This document shows, piece by piece, positions 5,185 through 5,324 of a DNA stretch of 5,324 nt. Within the stretch, counting starts at the first letter, position 1, and each line of letters begins with the position of its first letter. Source of the DNA: Candidatus Brocadiaceae bacterium (lineage in GTDB: Bacteria; Planctomycetota; Brocadiia; SM23-32); contig PUNP01000723.1 in the NCBI GenBank assembly GCA_003551785.1, positions 1 through 5,324 on the forward strand, written 5' to 3'. The translations under genes and the position numbers were made by a program. The notes under the pieces are model-generated. The model saw nothing but the letters and a program-made list of their open reading frames with translations. It ran no database searches and was not told the origin of the DNA.

Positions 5185-5324
5185 TATAGCAAGCGGCACG
5201 CCTCCGATGATGGCAGTTGCTATCGGACATCCGAATTATTCCTGCAAGCTCATACGCGAGTGCGGAGAGTTTGTCCTGGCCTACCCCTCCACCGAAGTGC
5301 AAAAACAGGTCACGTTCTGCGGCT
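5183..5324 (+). pseudogene. 5'-truncated flavin-reductase-like reading frame, running off the window
   Basis: The frame containing 5183-5324 reads SIASGTPPMMAVAIGHPNY, then CKLIRECGEFVLAYPS, and ends near TFCG. This resembles the flavin reductase-like FMN-binding domain family (typical pattern: PPMVAVAIG, a Y or H, then LIRESGEFVLNVP, later YCG). In that family about 35-45 residues, including the first strands, come before the PPM motif. Here the frame has no start codon before ATG 5207, an in-frame stop lies at 5138-5140, and the upstream bases encode the preceding membrane protein. The N-terminal part of the domain is therefore missing. The fragment probably arose by recombination at the end of the membrane operon, or the gene uses ATG 5207/5210 and makes a shortened protein. 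The 3' end is outside the window, so it cannot be said whether the rest is intact. Family call from short motifs only. Confidence 0.55.

Overview
The window reads as the accessory end of a type III CRISPR-Cas locus followed by an unrelated membrane-protein operon. The host is probably a Gram-negative bacterium. A lipobox-bearing lipoprotein sits behind a textbook sigma-54 (-24/-12) promoter, and a cas6 next to a CARF-nuclease is compatible with a Desulfobacterota-like or other anaerobic proteobacterial host. That taxonomic guess is inference only; no marker gene is present.

Region by region. (1) 5-337: end of a CRISPR array with five 37-nt repeats and four spacers of 35-41 nt. The last repeat carries a single base change, which marks the leader-distal end, so the leader lies to the left, outside the window. 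(2) 439-2490: a 683-residue Can1-like CRISPR ancillary nuclease (two CARF domains and a C-terminal PD-(D/E)XK nuclease) starting at a TTG codon. (3) 2624-3604: cas6, the pre-crRNA endoribonuclease, with a probable intrinsic terminator just after its stop (3612-3642). (4) 3643-4306: about 660 bases with no convincing gene. It contains a cluster of small hairpins (3885-4005) and an imperfect inverted repeat with 18-bp perfect arms (4146-4242). (5) 4307-4323: a consensus sigma-54 promoter driving two small membrane-protein genes, a 113-residue coiled-coil lipoprotein (4374-4715) and a 167-residue two-TM protein (4681-5184) that overlap or abut. (6) 5183-5324: the start-less 5'-truncated beginning of a flavin-reductase-like reading frame running off the right edge.

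How the parts work together. Cas6 would cut the array transcript within each repeat to leave an AUUGAGAC 5' handle on each crRNA. A type III effector complex (Cas10/Csm or Cmr, not in this window) would use the crRNAs and make cyclic oligoadenylate on target recognition. The Can1-like protein would sense that messenger through its CARF domains and cut nucleic acid. The sigma-54 operon is separated from the CRISPR module by a terminator and a structured intergenic region. Nothing in the sequence ties its function to CRISPR defence. It is the least understood part of the window.
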